64,000 nt of DNA. It comes from Actinomycetota bacterium. GTDB taxonomy: Bacteria; Actinomycetota; Actinomycetes; S36-B12. The stretch covers positions 310,001-374,000 of the forward strand of contig JAUXVJ010000009.1 of assembly GCA_030684515.1 (NCBI GenBank). The letters run 5' to 3'. The position numbers and the translations under genes are program-made. Under the pieces are notes generated by a model, which was not told where the DNA came from, did not search any database, and saw only the letters and a list, made by a program, of their open reading frames with translations. Shown in pieces: positions 33,299 to 41,552 of the stretch (within the stretch, counting starts at the first letter, position 1; every line of letters begins with the position of its first letter).

Positions 33299-34819
33299 AT
33301 GAGCACGTTCCGATTTGCTCGGCTGTTTGCGACGGTGGCTTCATTCGCGGTTGTGGCCGTAGTTCCGGTGGCAGTTTCATCCACTTCCGCAGGAACGGCA
33401 CGCGTCGGCGTCGCTGCAGCAAATGGTGCTCAAGGCGTTCCCGTTGCTGTTCGGGTTCGCGTGCCGTCAAATACGCCTGCGGGCACGCAGGTGTACGTCG
33501 AGAGGCTGAGCCAGGCCGGCATCGGCGTGCGCACGGACAAGTTGAAGAGCCTTGGCTCGAATCTGTATGGGGCCACGATCGACGTCGTTCCTGGAACCCT
33601 GCTGTACCGCTACATGCGCAACGGCTGGGGGTTCACGGCTGCTGAGGAGTTCACGCCGGACTCCGAGCAGGGCCATCGGGCGATCAAGGTGACTCGTGCC
33701 ACAAAGAGCCTCACGGACACGGTGAACAAGTGGCGATGGCTGCCGAAGTCTGACGCAGCTCTGGTGGTACCACCGAGCGCAGCAGGCAATACAAGCTTCC
33801 TTCCCAGAGTGGGTAGCCGGCAGTTCCAGAAGGGGATGGAGTTCGCGGACTTCTGGTGGGGGAACTTCCATACCCTGCTGGACACGACCAATGCCTCCAT
33901 GAAGCGGGATCGGGTGCAGTGGGTGGAGATCGCGCCTACCTGGGATTACGCCAAGACGAACCCGCCGGTGATGACCAATGAAGGCTTCGGTCACACCTAC
34001 CCCGACGCCGACCTCATCACGCATATCAACGCGACGAAGAAGGCGGGCTTCAAGGTCTTCCTCGCTCCACAGGTGTGCTGCGTTGACCTGTCCAAGGTCG
34101 AAAAGACTGCCAAGTGGTGGAACTCGTGGTTTGACCAGTACGAGGCCTACTCACTGCACTTTGCCGATGTGGCGGCTAGGACCGGAGTCGATCAGTTGGC
34201 CCTGTACGGCGACTGGGCGGCGATCGACAGCAAGCCCGCTGGCTATGCCGAGCGACTTGAGACCATCTACGCCAAGGTGCGGCAGCACTTCCGCGGCCCC
34301 ATCGGCCGGACGTTCTACCTGGGCGGCGTCGACGGTGCTGCCGAACCTGTCTGGCCATCGCCCGCAGACATGCCGGGCATGGCCCAATGGGACTTCCTTG
34401 CGGTCAACTGGTGGGCCGGGCTCAGTGCCAACCCGAGCGCTGCACAGGCTGAGCTCAACGAGTCGGCGCTGAGAATCATGAAGACCAGCCTGGCCCCAAT
34501 GGCGGCGCAATATGGCAAGCCAGTGGTGCTCTCACAGATTTCCTACCCGAGTGTGGTCGGCGGGGTGACCGGCAGGATTGGAGTCTTTGATTCTGGCATC
34601 CAGATGTGGAACGCGTACGACCCGTCCATGGTGCTGGACTTGCAGGGACAGGCGATGGCCTACGAAGCAGTACTCAATGCCGTGGCCCAATCGCCTTATG
34701 TGATCGGCACCTACCCATTTGTCTACTGGCCTGATGAGTTCCCGCTATCCAAGGAGCACAACATCCGCGGCAAGCCGGCCGCGGAAGTCGTGAGCGGTTG
34801 GTACGCTCGGATCAACTGA
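33299..34819 (+). CDS. Secreted TIM-barrel glycoside hydrolase-like protein
   Basis: A 506-aa exported protein. The signal peptide is RFARLFATVASFAVVAVVPV with a cleavage region near SSTSAGTA. Residues about 45-130 look like a beta-sandwich (VPVAVRVRVPSNTPAGTQVY). The rest resembles GH113/GTA TIM-barrel-like enzymes: WVEIAPTWDYAKTNPPVMTN, then DLITHINATKKAGFKVFLAP. The later barrel strands have LALYGDWAAID and PVVLSQISYPSV, where related enzymes usually carry catalytic Glu residues, so activity is uncertain. The promoter TAGCCT is 6 nt before ATG 33299. Confidence 0.65.
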   Translation: MSTFRFARLFATVASFAVVAVVPVAVSSTSAGTARVGVAAANGAQGVPVAVRVRVPSNTPAGTQVYVERLSQAGIGVRTDKLKSLGSNLYGATIDVVPGTLLYRYMRNGWGFTAAEEFTPDSEQGHRAIKVTRATKSLTDTVNKWRWLPKSDAALVVPPSAAGNTSFLPRVGSRQFQKGMEFADFWWGNFHTLLDTTNASMKRDRVQWVEIAPTWDYAKTNPPVMTNEGFGHTYPDADLITHINATKKAGFKVFLAPQVCCVDLSKVEKTAKWWNSWFDQYEAYSLHFADVAARTGVDQLALYGDWAAIDSKPAGYAERLETIYAKVRQHFRGPIGRTFYLGGVDGAAEPVWPSPADMPGMAQWDFLAVNWWAGLSANPSAAQAELNESALRIMKTSLAPMAAQYGKPVVLSQISYPSVVGGVTGRIGVFDSGIQMWNAYDPSMVLDLQGQAMAYEAVLNAVAQSPYVIGTYPFVYWPDEFPLSKEHNIRGKPAAEVVSGWYARIN

Positions 34820-34831
34820 GTTTGCGCAGGC

Positions 34832-35278
34832 CTAGGTGTCTGTGCGCGCAATCGCGCGCTTGACCGTGATGAACTCGCTTCCAGACTCCCCCATGAGACG
34901 TCGACTCATCGACCATGCGATGCGAGAGGCCTGCAGCTTGGCCAGGTCAGCCTTTTCACCTCTGAACTTGGTGTCGACAGTTCCAGTCCATAGCTCCAGC
35001 CAGCGGCTGAAGTGCTCTGCTGTCAATGGTGACTTTTGATGCAGTGACGTGTGTACAAGCAAAGCGTTTCGCTTGTACACACCGGTGCGAAATAGGACGG
35101 TCTCCCAGAAGTCGCACATGATGGGCAGATGCGCTGCGAGATCGAGATGAGCGACCTCGACAAAGACTGGGCCAAGGAGTTCGTCCTGAAAGGCTCGTTC
35201 GTAGAACGCGACGATGAGATCCGAAACGTCCTGCCGATTTGCGATGTCGTTCATCTGTGAGTGTCCGAGGTCGCTCAT
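34832..35278 (-). CDS. Group III truncated haemoglobin-like protein
   Basis: A 148-aa globin. ATG 35278 forms an ATGA overlap with the ywiC-like stop. The sequence runs VSDLIVAFYERAFQDELLGP, then LPIMCDFWETVLFRTGVYKR and SPLTAEHFSRWLELW. The F-helix His in LTAEHFSRWL-type sequence and the DFWE motif are characteristic of group III (Ctb-like) globins, linked to nitric oxide or oxygen chemistry. It is the third gene of an HTH-YwiC-globin operon, which suggests a nitrosative/respiratory stress role. Confidence 0.82.
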   Translation of the reverse strand: MSDLGHSQMNDIANRQDVSDLIVAFYERAFQDELLGPVFVEVAHLDLAAHLPIMCDFWETVLFRTGVYKRNALLVHTSLHQKSPLTAEHFSRWLELWTGTVDTKFRGEKADLAKLQASRIAWSMSRRLMGESGSEFITVKRAIARTDT

Positions 35279-36102
35279 GCTGTCGCCAAGGCGGCAGCGC
35301 AGACAGCAGTCAGAAAGCACACGAGTTCAATGACTCCGATCGCCCCCGGCCGAAGTTGGCGACCCGGGACGATGAAGGCTCGCGCCGCAAGTGCCGTGAA
35401 CGGCACGATGAGCCAAAGGCCGCTGGGCCATCCCCACCATGCGCCAAGCCCTATCGAAGCGAGCAGGGCGGCAACGGCGAAGGCACGAGATGCGAATGCG
35501 TAGCGCGGATTGCGGCGCTCTCTGATCAGCGACTTCACGTGCAGAGTCGAGCTGAGGAGTACAAGCGCGCAGATGATCGTCAGGATCAACACATGAGCAG
35601 GCACGCTATCAAGGCGGGGAGGAGTCAAGGATTGTTCGCCAGCGCTGAGCGCCCAGACCACTGCAACCATGCCAGCACATTCAAGAATGAACACGCCATC
35701 GTTGGCCAGCGCGCGTTCGTCGTTGCGTCGTGCGTAATACAGGTTCACCATGAGCAGCACGCCATAGGCCAGTCCGATCCACAGCAGCCATGGCCGCCAG
35801 ATCACCAAGAGCGCGGCGGGAAGCAGTGCAATGCCGGCCCAGGTGAATAACGGAGCTCGAAAGCGCTGAGGTCGCTTTGCTCGTACAAGTCCGAAGGCCG
35901 CATAGGACATCGGATAGGCGGCGATCCACGTGATCGCCAGTAGAACGAACAGGGGACTCCATGTCGACACGGTTGCACCGAGAGCAAGGGGAAGAGCCAG
36001 GAATGCCCATGCTCCGTGTTGAGGAGGAAAGTAGGAGTTCTTCTTCTGCGTTCGTATGGATCTGCTGCCACCTAGGCGGACGGCGCTGGTGCTGCGCTTC
36101 AT
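35275..36102 (-). CDS. YwiC-like membrane protein
   Basis: A 275-aa protein. PPQHGAWAFLALPLALGATV near the N terminus is the YwiC-like family signature (P.qHGAWamLl.P...G). About eight to nine membrane segments follow. The ATG overlaps the upstream regulator stop (ATGA), and its own stop overlaps the globin ATG. B. subtilis ywiC lies near nitrate-respiration genes; with the globin downstream this hints at nitrogen-oxide metabolism, but its biochemical function is unknown. Confidence 0.85.
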   Translation of the reverse strand: MKRSTSAVRLGGSRSIRTQKKNSYFPPQHGAWAFLALPLALGATVSTWSPLFVLLAITWIAAYPMSYAAFGLVRAKRPQRFRAPLFTWAGIALLPAALLVIWRPWLLWIGLAYGVLLMVNLYYARRNDERALANDGVFILECAGMVAVVWALSAGEQSLTPPRLDSVPAHVLILTIICALVLLSSTLHVKSLIRERRNPRYAFASRAFAVAALLASIGLGAWWGWPSGLWLIVPFTALAARAFIVPGRQLRPGAIGVIELVCFLTAVCAAALATA

Positions 36103-36788
36103 TGCTTGCCTGCTGATCGTGCGAACCTCAGGACGCAGCCGCTACTGCTGTCGAATGGCACCAGTTGGACGCCTTCGCTATCGCCGCCGAAGGCTTCAAA
36201 GGCCGTGGCGATCATGCCAAGGTGAGCAGAACAGACGATTGAGCTCTGTTTGCGTGCTACATCAAGGAAGGGGCATCGTCGCAATAGGACCGTGCTCATT
36301 CGGGAGTCAGTTTCGGGGTCGAATCCGATTTCAGTCATCAAGGCGATCGTCTGACGCCGAGCCGATAGGGCTTTGCCACGAACGGCTTCCTGAGTCAGCA
36401 TTCGTCCCCACGCCTGACCAGCAGCGATCGACTCAACTTCAGGATCTGCGCTGGAGCGAGCGAGTTGCTCTGCTAGCACCAATGCAAGGCCAGCATATTC
36501 GCGCACGCGGGAATCCGGCTCCTGCAGCACTGTGCTCGGCGAGTAGCGCCAGGCGGGGCGCCCGCGTCCATCCGGATCGGATCTGAATCTGGTTGCCAAC
36601 TGCCTCTGGACCAGCGCCTCCAGATGCTCTCGGACGGTGTTTGCATGCTGCCCGAGGTTCGCCGCCAACTCGCTGGCAGAGACCGGCTCCAGTGCCTGCT
36701 GCAGCGATTCAAGGATGCGTGAGCGAGCTGGCGAGAGAGCCTCACTGGAGATGTCATGACGCACAGGTGCGGGGCCGACTAATATCAC
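36099..36788 (-). CDS. Winged-helix regulator with Cys-rich C-terminal domain (ArsR/SufR-like)
   Basis: A 229-aa protein from GTG 36788; TACAGT lies 7 nt upstream, so it is likely leaderless. The HTH is LSPARSRILESLQQALEPVS then ASELAANLGQHANTVREHLE. The C-terminal domain contains RRCPFLDVARKQSSIVCSAH and a last Cys in SSSGCVLRF. A DtxR/SufR-like build with spaced Cys residues often binds an Fe-S cluster and senses NO or redox state. It is divergent from a cupin gene and heads the YwiC-globin operon. Sensing of NO is inferred from architecture and neighbours. Confidence 0.75.
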   Translation of the reverse strand: MILVGPAPVRHDISSEALSPARSRILESLQQALEPVSASELAANLGQHANTVREHLEALVQRQLATRFRSDPDGRGRPAWRYSPSTVLQEPDSRVREYAGLALVLAEQLARSSADPEVESIAAGQAWGRMLTQEAVRGKALSARRQTIALMTEIGFDPETDSRMSTVLLRRCPFLDVARKQSSIVCSAHLGMIATAFEAFGGDSEGVQLVPFDSSSGCVLRFARSAGKQ

Positions 36789-36816
36789 GGAGGCAACTGT
36801 AGTAAATTGGCTGCCA

Positions 36817-36830
36817 CTTGGCGAGCCAAG
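36817..36830. promoter_or_regulatory. Palindrome CTTGGC-GA-GCCAAG in the regulator/cupin gap
   Basis: A perfect 6-2-6 inverted repeat in the 81-bp divergent region between the winged-helix regulator (start 36788) and the cupin gene (start 36870). A related TTGGC occurs at 36808. It is a candidate autoregulatory operator. Confidence 0.5.
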
Positions 36831-36869
36831 CACGCCCCGATCCGCGATAGGACGATTGAAAGGCACAGC

Positions 36870-37205
36870 GTGAACAAGACCTCACTCACATCGCTAGCGC
36901 AAGAACACCTGCAGATCGCTCGCACCGCTTCAAGTGGACGCAGTGCTCACACGGTGCTGGGCGGGCACACCCATGTCCTTCGGCAGACCTTGATTGCACT
37001 GGCTGACGGACACAATCTCGCGGATCATGACAGTCCTGGTGAAGCCACTCTTCAAGTTGTGTTGGGGAATGTGCGCTTGGTCGAGGGCGCGAATGTTCAA
37101 GAGGGCGTTGTCGGCGACCTCATCGAGATTCCTGCGGCTCGCCATCGGCTGGAGGCACTTGAAGACTCGGTGGTGCTACTGACAATTGCGCAATCGATCG
37201 ACTAG
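36870..37205 (+). CDS. Small cupin-domain protein
   Basis: A 111-aa cupin. GTG 36870 follows GAAAGG at SD distance. The barrel segments are HTHVLRQTLIALADGHNLAD and GEATLQVVLGNVRLVEGANV, then GDLIEIPAARHRLEALEDSV. The pattern gH....G.a...vl.G...l.......l..Gdl..iPa..H matches DUF/cupin_2 proteins found beside nitric-oxide and haemoglobin genes. It is divergently arranged with the winged-helix regulator and may share its control. No enzymatic role is claimed. Confidence 0.8.
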   Translation: MNKTSLTSLAQEHLQIARTASSGRSAHTVLGGHTHVLRQTLIALADGHNLADHDSPGEATLQVVLGNVRLVEGANVQEGVVGDLIEIPAARHRLEALEDSVVLLTIAQSID

Positions 37206-37383
37206 TAGTCCTTCTCCCATTCTCAGTCGAGATTGATCTGCGTATGCGCGATGCGCCTTGTTGTTGAACAGAATGTGACTGCGTTCATACTGCGGATCCA
37301 TAGTCGGCACTGTCTCAGCGCGCGTAGCGTTGATTTCGCAGCAGGCACTCAACGGTGCAGTGACTCCCATAAAGGAGGCAGAC

Positions 37384-37821
37384 ATGATGTTGAAGATGCA
37401 GCAGGCATTGCGCTCCGATATTCATCCATTCCGCCGTACGTTCATTGGCGCTGAAACACTGGTCGCAATCGGCGGGCTTTCGGGCTCCTGGCAGCTTTGG
37501 ACTGGTACTTACGCACCGCCGCTGTCCGATCTTCAAGCGCTTGGTCTGGACAGTTGGCGGCTCCCGGCAGTCTGGCTGTTCGGATCTGTAGCAGTCCCGT
37601 CAGGCATTGCGGCAATTGCCGCTATGCGTCGATGGCCGAGCGCTCCCAAAGTGGTGCTGATGGCCAACGGATTGCTGCTTGTCGAAGTAGTCGTTCAGAT
37701 TCCATTCGTTGGACCGAGTGTTTTGCAAGCAGTATTCGGCGCTCTCGCCGTGGGGTTGGGTGGACTGGCCATTGCAGCTCATCGTTCTCAAGGCTGGAGC
37801 CCGGGAACTCAGGTGTCTTGA
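37384..37821 (+). CDS. Four-helix membrane protein of unknown function
   Basis: A 145-aa protein starting at ATG 37384 with a near-consensus SD (AAAGGAGG, 5 nt). Four hydrophobic segments are visible, including RTFIGAETLVAIGGLSGSWQ, LPAVWLFGSVAVPSGIAAIA, VLMANGLLLVEVVVQIPFVG and LQAVFGALAVGLGGLAIAAH. No family recognised. The strong SD suggests good translation. It stands alone between the cupin gene and a small soluble protein gene. Confidence 0.7.
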   Translation: MMLKMQQALRSDIHPFRRTFIGAETLVAIGGLSGSWQLWTGTYAPPLSDLQALGLDSWRLPAVWLFGSVAVPSGIAAIAAMRRWPSAPKVVLMANGLLLVEVVVQIPFVGPSVLQAVFGALAVGLGGLAIAAHRSQGWSPGTQVS

Positions 37822-38007
37822 TCTGACCGACGGGTATAACGCTGATGAGCGTTTCGCACGGGCACAATGATCAGTGTGCTGAGCAAAGAGCGGACTGATC
37901 GTAGAACTCAAGCGCATCCCGGTCGCATCTTTCGAGGCTGTTGAGACTTCCACACCTCGGGTGTGGCCGGATTCAACGGCCTCGCGCAAAGTCAAAGGAG
38001 CACGCAG

Positions 38008-38382
38008 TTGAGTCGGCAAATTGAGGCAGTGCGAGATGCCTCCGGAATCGTGACTGGTGTGCTCGTTGCTCAGACGCACTTTCCGGATCGCATCTATTCA
38101 CTCGATGAACTCCGGTTGCGAGTGAACGGTTTGCGCAACATTGCGATTCGCTACGGCGGACGCCTGCTCATAGCTGAGGGCAGAATCGAGGCGTGGTCGG
38201 TAGGCGTTCTTGCCAATCGCGTGACAATCAGCATTCCCGATCTTGAAGCGCTTCAGTTGTTCAGCGAGCCGCGAGTAGCCGGCGTCTTCATGTCCATCCT
38301 GGAGGAGAGCGAACGCAAACTCTTCCAATGGCTCAACAGCTTGCCGGGCTTCACCAGTGAGATCACTGAGACTGACGAATAG
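38008..38382 (+). CDS. Small soluble protein of unknown function
   Basis: A 124-aa protein. TTG 38008 is chosen because AAAGGAG precedes it by 7 nt; an in-frame ATG at 37963 lacks an SD. The sequence has ETH-like repeats of alternating hydrophobics (SGIVTGVLVAQTHFPDRIYS; YGGRLLIAEGRIEAWSVGVL) that suggest a mixed alpha/beta fold. No signal peptide and no family match recalled. It is convergent with the F420-dependent reductase gene (9-bp gap). Confidence 0.6.
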   Translation: MSRQIEAVRDASGIVTGVLVAQTHFPDRIYSLDELRLRVNGLRNIAIRYGGRLLIAEGRIEAWSVGVLANRVTISIPDLEALQLFSEPRVAGVFMSILEESERKLFQWLNSLPGFTSEITETDE

Positions 38383-38391
38383 CGGGGCCTG

Positions 38392-39075
38392 TTACATGTC
38401 TCGGTAGCGAACGGCGAGGGCGAGCTTTTCCCGAATATGGTCAGCAGAGGCTCCGCGGACATCCGTGATGCCGTCCGGCCCGCTGTACAGCCCCGCGTAG
38501 GCGGGGGTGTCTCGCTGAAAGCGCCAGCCTTCGGCCAGCGGCCCAGCGTCGACAACGTCGTAACCGATGCTGTCGAGAAACTCGACAACGGCGGCCTTTG
38601 CTGCAGCATCGTCGCCAGCAATCGCCAATGCGCTGCGGTCATCTGCCCCCGCTGGTCGTGCTAATTGCTCGAGCGCCTTGTACCAAATGTTGTTGAAGAG
38701 CTTGACGACATGTGCGCCGGGAAGATGTGCCTGCAGCAGTTCGCTCGTCGTCGTGGACTCGTCGTCGAGTTCAGCAATGTTGCCATCGCGCTGTGGGTAG
38801 TAGTTATTGGTGTCGATGACGACCTTTCCCACGAGAGGCTCAACTGGTACATCGCGGTATGCCCGAAGGGGGATGGTCACCACGACGATGTCTCCCATCT
38901 GCGCGGCTTGCGCCACCGTCCCTGCCGAGGCATGTGGCCCCAGTTCCTCAACCAGCTCACTCAGGGTCTGCGGACCGCGCGAGTTGCTCAGGACGACGTT
39001 GTACCCAGCGGCTACAGCGAAGCGCGCGACGGTACTCCCGATCTTGCCACTTCCGATCAATCCGATAGTTGTCAT
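38392..39075 (-). CDS. NADPH/F420-dependent reductase family protein (NpdG-like)
   Basis: A 227-aa Rossmann protein with the dinucleotide motif TIGLIGSGKIGSTVARFAVA and NSRGPQTL at the NADP phosphate site. GDIVVVTIPLRAYRDVPVEP and KVVIDTNNYYPQRDG follow the F420H2:NADP+ oxidoreductase (Fno/NpdG) pattern. It may interconvert NADPH and F420H2, or be a related reductase (many paralogues exist). A neighbouring DDN-type gene supports an F420 connection. Confidence 0.78.
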   Translation of the reverse strand: MTTIGLIGSGKIGSTVARFAVAAGYNVVLSNSRGPQTLSELVEELGPHASAGTVAQAAQMGDIVVVTIPLRAYRDVPVEPLVGKVVIDTNNYYPQRDGNIAELDDESTTTSELLQAHLPGAHVVKLFNNIWYKALEQLARPAGADDRSALAIAGDDAAAKAAVVEFLDSIGYDVVDAGPLAEGWRFQRDTPAYAGLYSGPDGITDVRGASADHIREKLALAVRYRDM

Positions 39076-39157
39076 GCACCCGTGAACGTTGTGCGATGCT
39101 CACCTATTCCGCTATCCAGAACCGCGTGGGCAAGCGAACGATCATCGAAGGAGATTC

Positions 39158-39604
39158 GTGTCAGAGCGACCAGCAATGCAGGACATTCGTGAGGTCAATC
39201 GTGAAATCACCAGGCTTTACCGCGAAGAGGGCATTTACGAGTCCGACGGCATGCCGCTAGTTCTGCTGACGATCACTGGCCGGAAATCTGGCGAGCTGCG
39301 TACCACCCCTGTGGCGGTGCAGCCCGATGGCGACCGACTCATCGTCGTCGGTTCGATGGGCGGACTCCCAACGAACCCTCAGTGGTATGAGAATCTCAAT
39401 GCGAATCCGCAGATCACTGTTGAATACCGCGGCGACAAGTACTCGGCAGTTGCGCGAACCGTAGAGCTTGGTGCCGAGCGCGACCATCTCGTTCAACTCA
39501 TGTCTCAAGCCTTGCCAAGCCTGCCTCGCTACGAAGCGCGTGCCGCTGAGCACCGCGTGATTCCGATCGTGCTGATCGAGCGCTCGAATTCTTCAGCAAA
39601 GTAG
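39158..39604 (+). CDS. Deazaflavin-dependent nitroreductase (DDN) family protein
   Basis: A 148-aa split beta-barrel flavin/deazaflavin-binding protein. GTG 39158 follows GAAGGAG. VLLTITGRKSGELRTTPVAV is the DDN signature (L.t.GRkSG..R..Pl), and GGLPTNPQWYENLNANPQIT is the conserved P.Wy.Nl.anP motif. Enzymes of this family use F420H2 to reduce nitro or quinone compounds. It is divergent from the NpdG-like gene (about 80 bp between starts), so an F420-linked pair is plausible. Confidence 0.88.
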   Translation: MSERPAMQDIREVNREITRLYREEGIYESDGMPLVLLTITGRKSGELRTTPVAVQPDGDRLIVVGSMGGLPTNPQWYENLNANPQITVEYRGDKYSAVARTVELGAERDHLVQLMSQALPSLPRYEARAAEHRVIPIVLIERSNSSAK

Positions 39605-39668
39605 CTGGCGAGGGGTCCGGAGGTGCTTGCCCATCGACAAGGCCGATGGCCGGGCGTAGCCTCAAAGA

Positions 39669-39782
39669 ATGAGGCGATGGTTGCACCTGAACGCCGATGA
39701 TGCGAAAGCATTCTTCGTGTTTGCCATGCTGGCGGCTTTGGTCGTAGCCACCACAGCGTTGATGGTCAAGCAGACGCACTGA
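39669..39782 (+). CDS. Very small single-pass membrane protein (37 aa)
   Basis: ATG 39669 to TGA 39782 encodes MRRWLHLNADDAKAFFVFAM followed by LAALVVATTALMVKQTH: a basic start and one membrane helix. It has no SD but TAGCCT lies exactly 6 nt before the ATG, the same leaderless layout as at 33299 and 58967. That promoter match is the main evidence for a gene too short for normal ORF calling. Function unknown. Confidence 0.5.
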   Translation: MRRWLHLNADDAKAFFVFAMLAALVVATTALMVKQTH

Positions 39783-39821
39783 AGGCTGCGGCGTCTTTGC
39801 ACCTCGAGCGCGCGCGGTGCA

Positions 39822-40142
39822 TCAGTGGTTTGAATTCGTATTCGTGTTGGGCAGGCTTGCAGTTAGTTGTGCCTCAAGACGTGAAGCCGATAGTGCAAGA
39901 TTCCAACTTGTGGCGTAGAACGCGACACCACTGATGACGGTGACTGCACCGACAGCCCAGAAGTATTCAACAGACGCATCGAGCCCTGCCTCACCGCGCA
40001 CGAAGGAAATCACTGCCACGACACAGGTGACGATCCCGACTGCTGCAGTAGCGAAGGCGCCGCGCCTGAGCAGTCGAGCCGCACTTCGCGCGTTCGCGAT
40101 TTCAGTTGCGTAGTCGCGAGCTGCGCCGGCTTCGGAGTCCAC
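39822..40142 (-). CDS. Two-helix membrane protein of unknown function
   Basis: A 106-aa protein from GTG 40142. TAAAGT lies 6 nt upstream, so the mRNA is likely leaderless. Two membrane helices (FATAAVGIVTCVVAVISFVR and YFWAVGAVTVISGVAFYATS) form a hairpin with an acidic N-terminal and a polar NTNTNSNH C-terminal tail. No family recognised. It lies just downstream of the TIGR03086-type gene end on the same strand. Confidence 0.6.
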   Translation of the reverse strand: MDSEAGAARDYATEIANARSAARLLRRGAFATAAVGIVTCVVAVISFVRGEAGLDASVEYFWAVGAVTVISGVAFYATSWNLALSASRLEAQLTASLPNTNTNSNH

Positions 40143-40151
40143 GCTATGACT

Positions 40152-40733
40152 TTAGCTACTGATCATCTTGCGCCAGTTGGGATCGCGTCCGACGAAGGCC
40201 ATGAGTCGAGTCTGCGCGTCGGCGTCAGCGGGTGCCGGCACCCGCGGTCCGTACTGGCCAGATGCACGCAGCATTTCGTCGATGCCCTCCATCCCCGCAA
40301 GGAGTTCAGCGGCGAAGTCCGCATCCAGTTCAGTTGGTTGATCGATGGCTTGCGCGAGATCCCAGCTGTGCATGAAGACATCGGGAGTGATGAACATGTC
40401 GATCGCATTGCCAAGTGGCATTGTCCCGGCCTGCGGATGCGCGAATTCAGCCGTCGCGGTCTCGGGTCGCATAAGAATGTCGCGAAGCCCATTATCGAAA
40501 CGCCTCCAGTCTTGTGCCGGGTCGTTTGTTGATGGGTCACGCAAAAGCAACTGCACCGATGAACCAACACTGAGCAGACCTGGAACCCAGTCGACGAGGT
40601 GCCACACGACATCGCGAGCCTTCCACTCCGACACTGGTGATTGCGCATTCCAGTCATCGGTGTTCTCCACGAGTGTCGTGAAGCCGTCGGAGATCGCGAA
40701 GTAGCGCGCTACCGGATCTTCAGGAAATGCCAT
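40152..40733 (-). CDS. TIGR03086/DinB-like (mycothiol-dependent isomerase fold) protein
   Basis: A 193-aa four-helix protein. ATG 40733 (MAFPEDPVARY) lies inside the end of the SRPBCC gene, so the genes are coupled (14-bp overlap). SPVSEWKARDVVWHLVDWVP has the first metal His (VvwHlv.W). DMFITPDVFMHSWDLAQAID holds the second (vf.HsWDlA.A). This matches the TIGR03086/MDMPI N-terminal family, whose members bind a divalent metal. It is the third gene of the ArsR-SRPBCC operon at 41543. A related gene is at 58422. Confidence 0.85.
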   Translation of the reverse strand: MAFPEDPVARYFAISDGFTTLVENTDDWNAQSPVSEWKARDVVWHLVDWVPGLLSVGSSVQLLLRDPSTNDPAQDWRRFDNGLRDILMRPETATAEFAHPQAGTMPLGNAIDMFITPDVFMHSWDLAQAIDQPTELDADFAAELLAGMEGIDEMLRASGQYGPRVPAPADADAQTRLMAFVGRDPNWRKMISS

Positions 40734-41205
40734 TGTTGAGCAACCTATCCAGTTTCTCGTATCCCTCATTGACGCCAGACTCCATGCCGCTCTTCAACCA
40801 GGCGTCGCGTCCGGCGAAGCTGTCGCAAAGTGAGCGCGCGTGGAGACGAGTCATGCCATTGCCGAGATCAGTGAACTCCAGAGTCTCCAGCGAGACATCA
40901 TCTGGTTGGCCTTCCCAGGTGAATGTCTGAACGATCTTGCGCTCGCCGATGAAGTGGAAGCAGCCACGAAAGGCGAACTCACCGTCATCTCTGCTCGCAA
41001 TGTAACGCCAGGAGCCTCCGGTCTTGGCATCCCAGTAGTCGATGCGTGCAGTCAGGCTTGCTGGCCCGACCCACCTTGCGAACAATGCTGGGTCGAGGTG
41101 GCACTTCATCAGTTGTTCGTGAGTGGCGCGGAAGTCCCGACGAATATGGATCTGCGGCACTTCTGGATCAGCTTCGATGCTGGCCTGGCTCAGTGTGGTG
41201 TTCAC
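40720..41205 (-). CDS. SRPBCC (AHA1-type) ligand-binding protein
   Basis: A 161-aa START/Bet v 1-like protein. IHIRRDFRATHEQLMKCHLD, LFARWVGPASLTAR and LETLEFTDLGNGMTRLHARS follow the AHA1/SRPBCC family (P...vf.a..dp..l..Ww.p). Such proteins bind small hydrophobic ligands and often pair with ArsR regulators. The ATG overlaps the ArsR stop by 4 bp. Ligand unknown. Confidence 0.88.
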   Translation of the reverse strand: MNTTLSQASIEADPEVPQIHIRRDFRATHEQLMKCHLDPALFARWVGPASLTARIDYWDAKTGGSWRYIASRDDGEFAFRGCFHFIGERKIVQTFTWEGQPDDVSLETLEFTDLGNGMTRLHARSLCDSFAGRDAWLKSGMESGVNEGYEKLDRLLNNGIS

Positions 41206-41543
41206 GCGGTTTCCCCTTCTGCGCGCTCGTTCATTTCTGCGAGAACTTCATCCAGTCGGCTGTATCTCGCCTCGGCTTCGCGCTGGTAGCGCCGAATCCA
41301 GCCAGCCATCATGTCCAGCACTTCAGGTTCGATGTGGACTGGGCGACGCTGCGCATCTTTCGTCCGGCTGACCAACCCGGCTGTCTCCAGCACCTTCAGA
41401 TGCTTTGAGATCGCTTGGATGCTGACGTCATATCGGTCGGCCAGTGCAGTGACGGTCGCCTCGCCTGATGCCAGCCTGGTCAGCATGTCGCGACGGGTTG
41501 GATCCGCAAGCGCATTGAACGCCAGCGACAGCTTGTCGGCCAT
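41202..41543 (-). CDS. ArsR-family transcriptional repressor (module 1)
   Basis: A 113-aa winged-helix protein: LAFNALADPTRRDMLTRLAS, then VTALADRYDVSIQAISKHLK with the recognition helix, and VLETAGLVSRTKDAQRRPVH. No metal-binding Cys motif is present, so it is a non-metal ArsR of the type paired with SRPBCC proteins. It starts at ATG 41543 after GGAGGG and leads a three-gene operon. Two operator-like palindromes flank its promoter. Confidence 0.92.
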   Translation of the reverse strand: MADKLSLAFNALADPTRRDMLTRLASGEATVTALADRYDVSIQAISKHLKVLETAGLVSRTKDAQRRPVHIEPEVLDMMAGWIRRYQREAEARYSRLDEVLAEMNERAEGETA

Positions 41544-41552
41544 TGACCCTCC

